Source: Arenibacterium halophilum
Lineage (GTDB): Bacteria > Pseudomonadota > Alphaproteobacteria > Rhodobacterales > Rhodobacteraceae
Length of the DNA stretch: 64,000 nt
Reading direction: 5' to 3'
Assembly: GCF_005938225.1 (NCBI RefSeq)
Contig: NZ_VCPC01000003.1
Location: 248,001 to 312,000, forward strand
The notes beneath the pieces were generated by a model. That model had not been told where the DNA came from. It saw only the letters and a list, made by a program, of their open reading frames with translations, and did not search any database. Of the stretch, positions 33,922 to 42,907 are shown piece after piece. Positions within the stretch are counted from its first letter, which is position 1. Every line of letters begins with the position of its first letter. The position numbers and the translations under genes were made by a program.

Positions 33922-35095
33922 CGCCGGCGCTCCACGAAAATCCGTCTCCACACAGGGCCACGAACCGCAGCGTGGTTTCGCCCAAACGGATTTGATCGCC
34001 GCTGGTCAGCTGTTCGGTGCTCAGCAGTGGTTTGCGGTTCAGGCGCACAAGGTTCGACTTGCCGCTGTGCCCGACGTAAAAGGTGTTGTCTTCAGCGTCG
34101 TAAGCGATCGAGATATGGTTCTCGCGCGAAATCGAATTGTCGCCAAAGTTCAGCGAAACGGTCTGATCGTCGCCCCGGCCCACGCGCGATACACCGTCGT
34201 AGAGCGGGAAGCTGGCGCCGCGCCCGGGGCCCGCAACCACAACCATCCATCCCACCGGGAAGTCTTTGGCTGCCGCACTTTCGGGCGCGGCAAAGGGGTC
34301 GCGCGGTTCGGTGCCGGGGGCAAAGCCCAGCAGCCGTGTCTTGACCCGGCCCGACCGGTTGGCGCCACGCCCGGCCGCCGGGGGCGGCATCTGAACCTGT
34401 GCTTCGGCCACGGGGGTGGGCATCGCTTCGGGCATCGGCTCGGGCTGGGCGGTCCGCGTCACGCGGGTCACGGCAGGCATGGGCGGCAGTTCGGCTGTGC
34501 TGGCCCGCACGGCTGCACGGAGGCTGTCCGCATCAACCTGAGGCGCGGGGGCGGGCTCTGCCGGGGCGAAGGTGTCTTCGTCGTCTTCGAAGACCGGGCC
34601 ATCGGCATAGGGCGCCTGCGCAGCGTCAATGTCTTCGTCTTCGTAAGAGGCTTCAAACTGGTCGCTGTCTTCGGAGGGCTCCTGCGCGAAGGGTTCGTCC
34701 TCGTCAAAGGCTTCCACGTCAAACGCGTCTTCCGTCTCGGATGTCTCTTCCTCTTCGAGGTTTTCCTCAAAGGCGTAATCTTCCGCGGCGGCTTCCTCCT
34801 CCTCCTGCACAGCCGCAACTGGCTCGGGGGCAGGAGCGGCCTGATCGGCCCGGGGCTGCCACGGCTCGAAATCGTCGTCGTCGTCTTCGGCAAACAGGTC
34901 GAAATCCTCCTCCGGGTCCTTGCGGGCGGGACGGGCGATGTCAAACGTGTCGTCGTCGAAATTGGTCATCGCAAAGCCCGACGGCGAAGCGGTCTCGACC
35001 ACCGGCTCGCGGCGCAGTGTTTCCAAAGGTTCAACGGGGGCATCCTGCGGCTCGGCCCGGCGCTTTTCCTTGATGATGTCACGTATGAATTTCAT
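33893..35095 (-). CDS. FHA-domain protein with long acidic linker
   Basis: 400 residues. The N-terminus (KFIRDIIKEKRR) is basic and amphipathic; residues about 45-190 are extremely Asp/Glu-rich and presumably disordered, then a Pro-rich stretch follows. The C-terminal FHA domain (about 290-385) has SRVGRGDDQ, NSISRENHISI (Arg/Ser/His phosphothreonine site) and a late SGKSNLVRLN. FHA domains bind phosphothreonine, so this protein should read the product of the neighbouring kinase. It lies between the kinase (21 nt gap) and the phosphatase (29-nt overlap). Confidence 0.88.
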   Translation of the reverse strand: MKFIRDIIKEKRRAEPQDAPVEPLETLRREPVVETASPSGFAMTNFDDDTFDIARPARKDPEEDFDLFAEDDDDDFEPWQPRADQAAPAPEPVAAVQEEEEAAAEDYAFEENLEEEETSETEDAFDVEAFDEDEPFAQEPSEDSDQFEASYEDEDIDAAQAPYADGPVFEDDEDTFAPAEPAPAPQVDADSLRAAVRASTAELPPMPAVTRVTRTAQPEPMPEAMPTPVAEAQVQMPPPAAGRGANRSGRVKTRLLGFAPGTEPRDPFAAPESAAAKDFPVGWMVVVAGPGRGASFPLYDGVSRVGRGDDQTVSLNFGDNSISRENHISIAYDAEDNTFYVGHSGKSNLVRLNRKPLLSTEQLTSGDQIRLGETTLRFVALCGDGFSWSAGDAGVRRNAG

Positions 35096-35116
35096 GTCAG
35101 CTCCAATGCGGGTGGC

Positions 35117-36493
35117 CTAGGCAAGGCGTGTGTCGGACCGGCGCGCGCTGCGGCGTCCGAAGAGGGTGGAAAGCAGGGATCGGCGGGGCGCGTTCTGCGC
35201 GTCGGTTGGCTGGGGCGGTGCGATGGGCAGCGCCCGGGGCTGGATTCGCTGGCCTTGCGGCTTTGAAGGTGCTTGCTGGTCCTGAATGGTCGGGGCAACG
35301 CTGCTGGGTGCGGGCACATGACGGTCGCGTTCCTGTTCGCGCAGCCAGCGATCGACATCGCGCACCGGGTTGCCGAAGAGGTCGACCAACTGCCTATGCT
35401 TTGGCTTTTCTGGCGCAGGTGCCGGGCGGCGTACGATGGCCTTGGGTGCACCTGGGGTGACTTCGCGGTTGGTTTCGCGCACCAGACGGGCCACTTCGGC
35501 GGCCAGCGCCGGGTCCAGCGCCACACCTTCCACATGCGTCGGCGCGGGCGTGGAAACCGGGACGGGGCGGTTGGGCGGTGCTTCGGCCAGCGCGGTGACC
35601 CATTCGGTTGCGCTTGCATGGCGATCGCTTGGGTCCAGTGCCAGCGCGCGATCAACGGTCAGCAACACCGGGTAGGGGCAATGCCACGTTTCGGGTGCAA
35701 GCGGCACATAAGGGTCGGGCGCGCCAGTTGCCAACGCCTCTGCCCGCTCGGGGCCGCTGGGCGGTGCGAGGCCGGTAATCAGGTGATAGAATGACGCGCC
35801 CAGCGAATAGATATCGCTGGGAAAGTCGTGAAACCCGGCCGGGTCGTAGAACTCGGGCGGAGAGTACCCATCCTTCACCGCGATCAGTGCCGGGGCCGGA
35901 TCGGCTTCGCCCGGGGCCAGACGTTCCCGCGCGGCCCCAAAATCAATCAGCGTGACGTGGCCCAGATCGTCGATACGCAGGTTGTCAGGCGCGATGTCGC
36001 GGTGCAGCAGGCCATTGGCGTGAATATACGTCAGCGCCTGAAGCGACTGATGCAGCGCACTGTCAAGAAGAGCCGGGGTCAGCAGATCGGCATCATCTTC
36101 CAGCAATGTCACCAGATCTTCGCCCGGAACGAAATCGAGCGCCATATAGGCGGTGCCGTTTTCCTCGAACACCTGATGCACGGCGACGATGTTCGGGTGG
36201 CGCAGTTTCGCCAGACGGCGGGCTTCGCGCAGGAATTGCTGGATCAGCGCGGCATAGGGCGCGCGGTGGGCGCGGCTGTCGGGCCTCACCGCTGTGCCGC
36301 TGCGCCGACATAGGTCGCCCGGAAAGCATTCCTTGACCACGACTGTGCGCTCCAGACTGTCGCGCGCCAGGTAGGTGATGCCGAATCCGCCCTGTTGCAG
36401 AAGGCCGAGAATTTCATACTGGCCATTGAGCAACCGTGTCCCCGTCGGCAATCCGAAGGGGTCGGGTTCGGTATCGAAAGCCTTCTGGCTCAT
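35117..36493 (-). CDS. Soluble eukaryotic-like Ser/Thr protein kinase
   Basis: 458 residues. The kinase domain spans about 25-285: Gly loop LLQQGGFGITYLA, catalytic Lys in VVVKE, Glu in REARRLAKL, HRDIAPDNLRI catalytic loop, DFGAAR metal loop and SPPEF activation segment. No transmembrane segment or PASTA repeat follows; the C-terminal 170 residues are Pro/Arg-rich with several possible phosphosites. It is the first gene of the eight-gene run and probably phosphorylates the FHA protein or the GTPases. It resembles PpkA-type kinases of T6SS, but no secretion genes are nearby. Confidence 0.9.
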   Translation of the reverse strand: MSQKAFDTEPDPFGLPTGTRLLNGQYEILGLLQQGGFGITYLARDSLERTVVVKECFPGDLCRRSGTAVRPDSRAHRAPYAALIQQFLREARRLAKLRHPNIVAVHQVFEENGTAYMALDFVPGEDLVTLLEDDADLLTPALLDSALHQSLQALTYIHANGLLHRDIAPDNLRIDDLGHVTLIDFGAARERLAPGEADPAPALIAVKDGYSPPEFYDPAGFHDFPSDIYSLGASFYHLITGLAPPSGPERAEALATGAPDPYVPLAPETWHCPYPVLLTVDRALALDPSDRHASATEWVTALAEAPPNRPVPVSTPAPTHVEGVALDPALAAEVARLVRETNREVTPGAPKAIVRRPAPAPEKPKHRQLVDLFGNPVRDVDRWLREQERDRHVPAPSSVAPTIQDQQAPSKPQGQRIQPRALPIAPPQPTDAQNAPRRSLLSTLFGRRSARRSDTRLA

Positions 36494-36755
36494 CCGTGCT
36501 TACCCTGCCTGACGAAATACGGACGGGGCAGGTGACGCCGCCCCGGGGAACAACCTGTATAATTCGAGTCAAATGTGATCAGAACATGGCGGGCTTTGGC
36601 CGCCTTGGTGGCGGTTTGGCCGAGCCGTCATCAAAGCGGTTGGGAACAGCCTGCGTCGACACAGAAGGCTTGCCTTGGCGTTTCGGGCGACGGCGCGCCA
36701 TCTCTGTCCCGGACGTGTTACTTTGTGGTTAGAGCCCGGCTTGCCCGGGCCGCTC

Positions 36756-37541
36756 TCAACGAACGTCGATAAGCGCCAGAGCGCTGACCGGCTCGCCCTT
36801 GATTCGAAAGGCGCGGTGATCGTTTGTGTTCAGCGTGACCTTGACCATGTGCCGCCCCGGGGGCAGGGCACCGATGCGGGCCTGATTGGTATACATGCGC
36901 TGCAGCTTCAGCCCGTCGAGGTACAGATGGGCGTGGCCCTGACCGGGTTGGTGCGCCATATCGACAGTGTCGGGCGACAGTGTGAAGTCGCGCAGCTCAA
37001 GCGTGACGGTCCAGCTGTCGTTCTCGGGGGTCAGGATCAGACCAAGCCGGGGCGGAGTTTCGCCCGTCGGCACGTCATAGACCGGAGAGAAGTCCGGCAC
37101 AGCGTGGGCCGCCAGCGCCGAGCTGTCGCGAACCAGTCGCGCGCGGGTCGTGATATCTCCCGCCTGTTCGAAATGCAGTGTCAGCGGCACCAGCCGCCCT
37201 TCGTCGGCCGGGCCGGTCAGCCCGTTCAGCCGCAGGAATGCGCCATCAGAGGACAGCGACGGGGTGGCTCCGCCGGGAATCACCGGCCCCCCGGGGGCTT
37301 CGGCGCCGGCAATCACGATCTCTTCGGCCTCGGCAGAGCTGGCGCCGGTCAGCCGGTCGGGTCCGCCCCGGTTCTCGATGCCCAAAAAAACAGCAAAGTC
37401 GCTGCGGGTGCCTGCGACGGGCACCATGGTTGCATTCGACAGCAGAGGTGCGGGATTGCCGCCAATCGACCCGCCCATCGCCCAGACAAGGGCCAGCGCC
37501 AGTACCGCAAGGACGGGCAACAGTATTTTCCCGGCTTTCAT
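36756..37541 (-). CDS. Exported PCuAC-like protein lacking usual copper ligands
   Basis: 261 residues from ATG 37541 with GGAGAG upstream. An N-terminal hydrophobic segment (residues 5-24) is a signal anchor. Residues about 40-145 follow the PCuAC (copper chaperone) pattern: FLGIENRGGPDRLTGASSAEA, then GRLVPLTLHFEQAGDI. The Met/His ligands expected in that domain are replaced (GGPVIPGG and GAFLRLNGL). The C-terminal domain has GQGHAHLYLDG and a final NTNDHRAF, which could supply other metal-binding His residues. Copper or other metal handling at the membrane is inferred. Confidence 0.65.
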   Translation of the reverse strand: MKAGKILLPVLAVLALALVWAMGGSIGGNPAPLLSNATMVPVAGTRSDFAVFLGIENRGGPDRLTGASSAEAEEIVIAGAEAPGGPVIPGGATPSLSSDGAFLRLNGLTGPADEGRLVPLTLHFEQAGDITTRARLVRDSSALAAHAVPDFSPVYDVPTGETPPRLGLILTPENDSWTVTLELRDFTLSPDTVDMAHQPGQGHAHLYLDGLKLQRMYTNQARIGALPPGRHMVKVTLNTNDHRAFRIKGEPVSALALIDVR

Positions 37542-37569
37542 AGCGCTCTCCGGAGGGTAAGGTCCAGCC

Positions 37570-38967
37570 ATGACTGTCACCCAGCGTCTGACAAGGATCA
37601 ACCCCGTCGTGATCGCCGCCCTTCCGGGGGCCGCGCGCGCGCATGCCTCGGAGCAGGGGTTCGTGCTGTTATTGCCGACGGATGTCTATGTGCCCGCCGG
37701 GGCATCGGTAGTGGCGCTGACTGTGCTGGCGCTGGTGCTGCTGCCGCCGCGCGCATTCGCGGCGCTGTTCCGGCCGGTCGCGTGGGTGGCGTTGCCACGT
37801 CTGCGAGGCGCGGCGATGCTGACCAGCCTTGCGTCCACGGTGTTTCTGGCCGGGCTGCTGTGGCTGGGCCTGACCGGGCCGCGCGATCCGCTCACCAACC
37901 CGCTGCCGCTGACGGTGTGGGTGGTGTGGTGGATCGGGCTGGTCGCCTTGCAGGGGCTGTGGGGCAACCTGTGGCGCTGGATCGACCCGTGGCGCGGAGT
38001 GCTGGCGCTGATCCGGGCAGAAGGGTGGCGTGCGCCGCTGCACCTGTCGCCACGGGCGGGCAGTTGGGTCGCCGTTGCACTGTTTATGGGCTTCACCGGC
38101 TTTGTCCTTGCCGACATCGCACCGTCGGACCCGGGGCGGCTGGCGCGGATCGTGGCCCTGTACTGGCTGGCGATGCTGCTTGGCGCGGTGCTGTTCGGGC
38201 CGCGCTGGCTGGTGGCGGCAGAGCCGCTGGGCGTGCTGATGCGGGTCTATGCGCGGTTGGCGCCGATTGGGCGGCGGGGGCGACATTTCGCGCTCGGCTG
38301 GCCCGGGTGGCAGCTGGCGACGCGGCGCACGCCGCGCGCCGGGATGGCAGCGTTCCTGCTGGTTCTGCTGGGCTGCGGCAGCTTTGACGGGCTGAACGAA
38401 ACCTTCTGGTGGCTGGCGAAGATAGGGATCAACCCGCTGGAGTTTCCGGGCCGTTCCGCCGTTGTTTTACCCACGTTGACGGGGCTGCTGGCGGCCAATG
38501 CACTGCTACTGGCGGCCTATGGCGCGGCCATCGCGCTGGGCGTTACGCTGGACCGGGACGGCCCCGGGTTTGCGCTGACGTTCCGGGCGCAGGCGGTGTC
38601 GATCCTGCCGATCGCGCTGGGCTATCACGTTGCGCATTATCTGCCGGGGTTCCTGGTGGATGCGCAATATGCGCTGGCGGCGCTCTCGGATCCACTCGCG
38701 CGCGGCGACGACTGGTTGGGCCTGCAACCGTTCTATGTCACCACCGGGTTCTTCAACACGCAATCGGGGGTGCGGGCGATCTGGCTGGCGCAGGCAGGCG
38801 CGGTGGTGCTGGGCCATGTTCTGGGCATCCTGCTGGCGCATCGCATCGCGCTGTGCCACCATGCCACCCCGAAACGCGCAATACTTGCGCAACTGCCGCT
38901 TGCCTTGTTCATGATCGGCTACACGTTTTTCGGGCTTTGGCTGCTGGCATCGCCGCGTGGGGCGTGA
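37570..38967 (+). CDS. Polytopic membrane protein of unknown function
   Basis: 465 residues, about 11 to 12 hydrophobic segments with short loops. The first loop holds HASEQGFVLLLPTDVYVPAG and a later one GYHVAHYLPGF with two His residues inside a hydrophobic region. I do not recognise the family with certainty. It is divergent by 28 nt from the PCuAC-like gene, so a shared promoter and a shared metal or respiratory-assembly role are possible. Confidence 0.7.
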   Translation: MTVTQRLTRINPVVIAALPGAARAHASEQGFVLLLPTDVYVPAGASVVALTVLALVLLPPRAFAALFRPVAWVALPRLRGAAMLTSLASTVFLAGLLWLGLTGPRDPLTNPLPLTVWVVWWIGLVALQGLWGNLWRWIDPWRGVLALIRAEGWRAPLHLSPRAGSWVAVALFMGFTGFVLADIAPSDPGRLARIVALYWLAMLLGAVLFGPRWLVAAEPLGVLMRVYARLAPIGRRGRHFALGWPGWQLATRRTPRAGMAAFLLVLLGCGSFDGLNETFWWLAKIGINPLEFPGRSAVVLPTLTGLLAANALLLAAYGAAIALGVTLDRDGPGFALTFRAQAVSILPIALGYHVAHYLPGFLVDAQYALAALSDPLARGDDWLGLQPFYVTTGFFNTQSGVRAIWLAQAGAVVLGHVLGILLAHRIALCHHATPKRAILAQLPLALFMIGYTFFGLWLLASPRGA

Positions 38968-39077
38968 GGCGGGGAGAATTCTCTGGACAGGCGCGGCCCG
39001 GCCTTCGCAGTATGGTTAACGGCGCTGCCCCGTGATCTGCACAGGGCGGCATCCAATGGATAACCCGGGGAACGATC

Positions 39078-40370
39078 ATGACGAAACGCGATTTCACACC
39101 ATCCCTTACCACGCGACGCGGCGCGCTGAAGACCATGGCGGGCGCAGCGGGCGCGGCCAGCCTTCCGCTGTGGGCGCGCTATGCTCAGGCCCAGACATCC
39201 GAGCCGATCAAGATCGGATTTCAGGTGCACCGCACCGGCATCGGCGCTGCCTATGGCCGCTGGTACGACCGCACCACGCAAGCCGCCGTCAAGATGATCA
39301 ATGATGGCGGTGGCATCAATGGCCGCATGATCGAAATCGTGGCCGAAGACGATGGCACCGACCCCAAACGCGGGGCCGAAGTGGTCGAGAAATTTGCCAC
39401 CCAGCACAATTGTGACGTCGCCTTTGGCACGCTGTTTTCGCATGTCGTCATCGGATCGGCCCCCCGCGCCGGAGAGCTGAAGCTGCCGTATTTCGTGGTG
39501 TCCGAGGGGCATCACGTGGCCAGCGGGATGCTGAACCGCTACACGCTTCAGCCCGGCATCACCGACGTGAAAAGCCAGGTTCAGGCGATGGCGCCCTATG
39601 TCGCCAACAATCTGGGCAAGAAAGTCACGATGATCTTCCCTGATTTCGCCTTTGGCCATGACCACCGCGACTATTTCACCGCCGCGATCGAGGCGCAGGG
39701 CGGCGAGGTGCTGGAACACATTGCGATCCCGCCGACCGAAACCAGCTTTACCAAGTATTTCCCCAAGATCCCGCGCGACACCGAGGTGATCTATCACGTC
39801 ATGGTCGGCCCCGCCGTGCTGACATTTGTCAAGGAGCTGGGCGAATTCTTTGGCCCCTCGCGGCCCGAGTTGTTCGGGTTCATCGACAGCCTTGAAGCAG
39901 TCGACATCGCCAGCCCCGGTCTGGAATTCCTGGAAGGCACTTATTTCTGGGAGGGCAATCCGCGGTATGCACAGGCTGACCAAAGCGAGTTCGACAAGGC
40001 CTATCGTGCCGCCGTGGGCGTGGACGAAAATGGCGCGTCGGTCAGCGATCCCAAGGATATTTCGACCTACGCCCATATGTTCGGCTGCTGGGAAACGCTG
40101 CACGTGCTCAAGGCCGGAATGGAAACTGCGGGCTATGCCGGGCCGGATCATCGCGCCAAGCTGATCGAGGCGGTCGAGGCGATGACCGACATGCCGCATT
40201 CGATGGAACATCCCCAGGGCGCCAAGGTGTTCAACGGCAAAACCCATCAGGTGTTCGGCCATCAGTACATCACCAAGGTGACCGACGGAAAGCTGATGCT
40301 GGTGCACACCACGTCGATCGAGGATACGATGTATCCCGACGAGGTCGATTACACGACGCAGGCGCTATGA
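39078..40370 (+). CDS. ABC transporter substrate-binding protein (branched-chain amino acid/amide type)
   Basis: 430 residues. The N-terminus carries a twin-arginine motif, TTRRGALKTMAGAAG, then WARYAQAQ as cleavage region, so export by Tat is likely. The mature part starts IKIGFQVHRTGIGAAYGRW and has periplasmic type-1 binding-fold features (EDDGTDPKRGAEVVEKF, HVMVGP). Such proteins feed Liv/Urt-like permeases; the permease genes here start at 41978 after an opposed RTX gene. The ligand is an amide or amino acid by family only. It is coupled to the VOC gene by ATGA. Confidence 0.87.
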   Translation: MTKRDFTPSLTTRRGALKTMAGAAGAASLPLWARYAQAQTSEPIKIGFQVHRTGIGAAYGRWYDRTTQAAVKMINDGGGINGRMIEIVAEDDGTDPKRGAEVVEKFATQHNCDVAFGTLFSHVVIGSAPRAGELKLPYFVVSEGHHVASGMLNRYTLQPGITDVKSQVQAMAPYVANNLGKKVTMIFPDFAFGHDHRDYFTAAIEAQGGEVLEHIAIPPTETSFTKYFPKIPRDTEVIYHVMVGPAVLTFVKELGEFFGPSRPELFGFIDSLEAVDIASPGLEFLEGTYFWEGNPRYAQADQSEFDKAYRAAVGVDENGASVSDPKDISTYAHMFGCWETLHVLKAGMETAGYAGPDHRAKLIEAVEAMTDMPHSMEHPQGAKVFNGKTHQVFGHQYITKVTDGKLMLVHTTSIEDTMYPDEVDYTTQAL

Positions 40371-40741
40371 CCGCAGCCAAAGTCAGACCCTGCGTGATGA
40401 TGGAAGGACGGGCCGCCGACGCGGCCCGTGCCTATGCCGCCCTGTTCGAGGATGGCGAGGCGACAAGCGAGGTGGAAACCGGGACCGAGATCTGGACCGT
40501 TCAGGTGGCCGGGCAGGAACTGCGAATGTTCGACAGCCCGATCAGCCACGGCTTTGGCATCACTCCGGCGATATCCATGTTCGTCACCTGTGACACCGAA
40601 ACCGAGGTGCGCCGCCTGTTCGAGGGGCTGTCGCCGGATGGCAAGGTGCTGATGCCGCTGGATGCCTACCCCTTCAGCCGCTGCTATGGCTGGGTGCAGG
40701 ACAGGTTCGGCCTGTCCTGGCAGATTGGCGTGGCGGAGTAG
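40367..40741 (+). CDS. VOC superfamily protein (PhnB-like)
   Basis: 124 residues. The paired beta-alpha-beta-beta-beta units of the VOC fold are visible (CVMMEGRAADAARAYAALF, then SMFVTCDTETEVRRLFEGL, ending YGWVQDRFGLSWQI). The DRFGxxW ending is characteristic of the PhnB/3-demethylubiquinone methyltransferase-like branch. It starts inside the stop of the binding-protein gene. The reaction is unknown; many PhnB proteins have no defined activity. Confidence 0.83.
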   Translation: MTAAKVRPCVMMEGRAADAARAYAALFEDGEATSEVETGTEIWTVQVAGQELRMFDSPISHGFGITPAISMFVTCDTETEVRRLFEGLSPDGKVLMPLDAYPFSRCYGWVQDRFGLSWQIGVAE

Positions 40742-40750
40742 CGGCGCGGG

Positions 40751-41797
40751 CTAGAGGAAGAAATAGTCGGCGATCACGTCGGCATCGACCACCGACACCT
40801 GCCCCGGAGTCAGGATGGTGCCGGGCGTGAACTGAACCACGGCACTGCCCGAAAGGCTGAGGATGCCGGATATGGGGTTGTATTCCACATAGCTGGGCGG
40901 GTCGGTGGGGAAAAGCGAAACAGCCTCCATCGATCCCACGTAGGTATCCGTCAGCACCAGTTTGTCCCTGGCGCCGAACCCGCGAATTGTGGCGCCAACC
41001 TGGTCTGCGAAGTTTGCCTTCCACAAAACGAAGGTATCGGACCCCTTGCCTCCGCGATAGACGGTGGCGGGGCCTTCGTCGTGCATGGACTGAGCAGACA
41101 TGAGGAACATGTCTCGGCCGGCCCCGCCATAGACCTTTCCGCCCGGATCGTTGTAGTGAATCTTGTCGTTGCCCGCGCCGCCCCGGATGATCAGATCGCT
41201 TTCAGTCGGGTCGCGCAGGACGTCGTGAACCACGATACGGTCGCTGCCGGCCCCGCCGTTGATCACCAGCGTGTCATAGTTGCCGCCATAGATTTCGATG
41301 CTGTCGTTGCCGCCTCCGGCTGACAGCGTCGTGACCAGATGATCGTACATGCGATGGCCGAAGCTTAGGGTGATCTCCTCGCCCCGACTGGTGCCGGTCA
41401 CGTCGAACCGCGCCGATGCAACGGGTTCACCCCAGCTTTGGTGGTCGGTCAGCAGGTAATAAAACTGCTCGACCGAGTTCAGCGTGCCGCCAAAGGCGTT
41501 CAGGTCGATGCTGTGACTTTCGGGCGTATAGATCACCTTGTATTCGATTCGGTCGATGCCGGTGCCCCCATCGAACCATATGGCGCGGTTCAGCGCCGGT
41601 ATCTGTCCGTATTCGCCGAGACGGAAGTAATCCATCACCAGCGTATCGCTCCCCGGCCCGCCGATGAACCGGTCGCGTTCCTCGAACCACGAAATCATGA
41701 AGCTGTCGTCGCCCCCGCGCCCGACGAAGGTTTCGTTCAGGTCAAAATCGGTTCCGAAATTGTTGTCTTCACTGTCGCCAATGACGCGCGTGCGCAT
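40751..41797 (-). CDS. RTX-type calcium-binding beta-roll protein
   Basis: 348 residues from ATG 41797, with GTGGGGA upstream; TTG at 41818 would add seven residues. At least four Gly-Asp-rich nonapeptides are present: VGRGGDDSF, GGAGSDRIVV, GGAGNDKIH and GGAGRDMFL, plus GGKGSDTFVL. These form a calcium-stabilised beta-roll and usually mark type I-secreted proteins. There is no N-terminal signal and no identified enzymatic domain. It is convergent with the VOC gene and sits opposed inside an ABC transporter locus. Confidence 0.85.
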   Translation of the reverse strand: MRTRVIGDSEDNNFGTDFDLNETFVGRGGDDSFMISWFEERDRFIGGPGSDTLVMDYFRLGEYGQIPALNRAIWFDGGTGIDRIEYKVIYTPESHSIDLNAFGGTLNSVEQFYYLLTDHQSWGEPVASARFDVTGTSRGEEITLSFGHRMYDHLVTTLSAGGGNDSIEIYGGNYDTLVINGGAGSDRIVVHDVLRDPTESDLIIRGGAGNDKIHYNDPGGKVYGGAGRDMFLMSAQSMHDEGPATVYRGGKGSDTFVLWKANFADQVGATIRGFGARDKLVLTDTYVGSMEAVSLFPTDPPSYVEYNPISGILSLSGSAVVQFTPGTILTPGQVSVVDADVIADYFFL

Positions 41798-41977
41798 GTC
41801 TGAAATCCCCACCGTCAAATTACCGGGTAAGGCTAGGGCGCCGGGCTCAAACGCTCAAGACACTCCGTGCCGCAAGGCGTAAATCGTGATCGCCCGCATC
41901 AGCCGTGGGCAGGTTTTTTGGCGCCCCGGCAAGCATTTGCTTGCCATGTGGTGAAACGCCGGGCAACGTCGCGGCAA

Positions 41978-42907
41978 ATGGAATTCGGTCCCTATCTTTT
42001 GCTGGCCTCGCTGGAAGGCGCGGTGACGGCGGCGGTGCTTGCGCTGACGGCAGTCGGCCTGAGCCTTGTCTTCGGTGTCATGCGCGTGGTGAACGTCGCG
42101 CATGGCGAATTCTTCATGCTTGGCGCGGTTCTGGCGTGGTGGCTGTCTCACCTGCTGGGCGATGCGCACCCGGCCATGGGCTTTGCGCTGGCGCTGGTGC
42201 TGGCGCCGCTGCTGGTGGGGGCCATCGCCGTGGCCGCCGACATGACGGTGTTGAAACGGGTCGACTATGACCCCGAGCGGACCATCGTCGCGACTATCGG
42301 GCTGCTGTATATCATCCAGCAGGTCACGCTGATGACTTATGGCCCCGATGCCCGCCCCGTCGAACCGCCGTTCAACGCGCGGCTGGCTATTCCGTGGGTC
42401 GAATGGGGCGAAAACGGGCTTCAGATGTATTGGCCCTGGGGCCTATCGACGACCAGCTACAAGCTGGCGGTGATCGCGGCGGCGGGCGTGGTGCTGGCCG
42501 GGGTCTGGGCCGTGATGGCGCGCACCCGGTTGGGGCTGGTGATGCGCGCAACGCAACTGGACAGCGAAATGGCGCTGGCCTTCGGCATCCCGGTCGAACG
42601 CGTCTATGCGCTAGTCTTTGGCCTGGGCGCGGGACTGGCGGCGCTGGCGGCGGTGCTGATCGTACCGATCCAGCAGGCGCACTACCTTATGGGCCACGAC
42701 CCGCTGCTGCTGTCGTTCATCGTGGTGATCATCGGCGGACTTGGCAGCCTGCCGGGCACCGTGGTTGCTGCCATTCTGATCGGGTTGAGTGACGGCATCA
42801 TTTCCGTTTTCTTCTCGCCAACGCTGGCGAAAATCCTGGCCACATTGCTGGTGGCACTCGTGCTGGTGTTTCGCCCGCAGGGGCTGTTCGGGTCGCGCGC
42901 CACATGA
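41978..42907 (+). CDS. Branched-chain amino acid-type ABC permease (LivH family)
   Basis: 309 residues from ATG 41978; no strong ribosome-binding site is visible, so an earlier GTG is possible. About eight membrane segments. Landmarks are LSLVFGVMRVVNVAHGEFFM near residue 26 and the late SFIVVIIGGLGSLPGTVVAA, the ATPase-contact loop. Partner of the LivM-type protein that overlaps it by ATGA. It transports the ligand of the binding protein at 39078. Confidence 0.9.
   Translation: MEFGPYLLLASLEGAVTAAVLALTAVGLSLVFGVMRVVNVAHGEFFMLGAVLAWWLSHLLGDAHPAMGFALALVLAPLLVGAIAVAADMTVLKRVDYDPERTIVATIGLLYIIQQVTLMTYGPDARPVEPPFNARLAIPWVEWGENGLQMYWPWGLSTTSYKLAVIAAAGVVLAGVWAVMARTRLGLVMRATQLDSEMALAFGIPVERVYALVFGLGAGLAALAAVLIVPIQQAHYLMGHDPLLLSFIVVIIGGLGSLPGTVVAAILIGLSDGIISVFFSPTLAKILATLLVALVLVFRPQGLFGSRAT

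Noticed and set aside
27486-36493. Interpretation of the kinase/FHA/PP2C trio as part of a type VI secretion system
   Set aside because: No TssB/TssC sheath, ClpV, Hcp, VgrG or TssJKLM-like genes are present in the window; the trio is joined instead to dynamin-like GTPases. T6SS genes outside the window cannot be excluded.
36558-36563. TATAAT on the plus strand upstream of the kinase gene
   Set aside because: A perfect -10 hexamer, but no -35 element at suitable spacing and no plus-strand gene follows.
36700-36755. GC-rich inverted repeat after the PCuAC-like gene as a terminator
   Set aside because: A 6-bp stem (GCCCGG/CCGGGC) is present, but no T-run follows on the minus strand, so termination is not supported.
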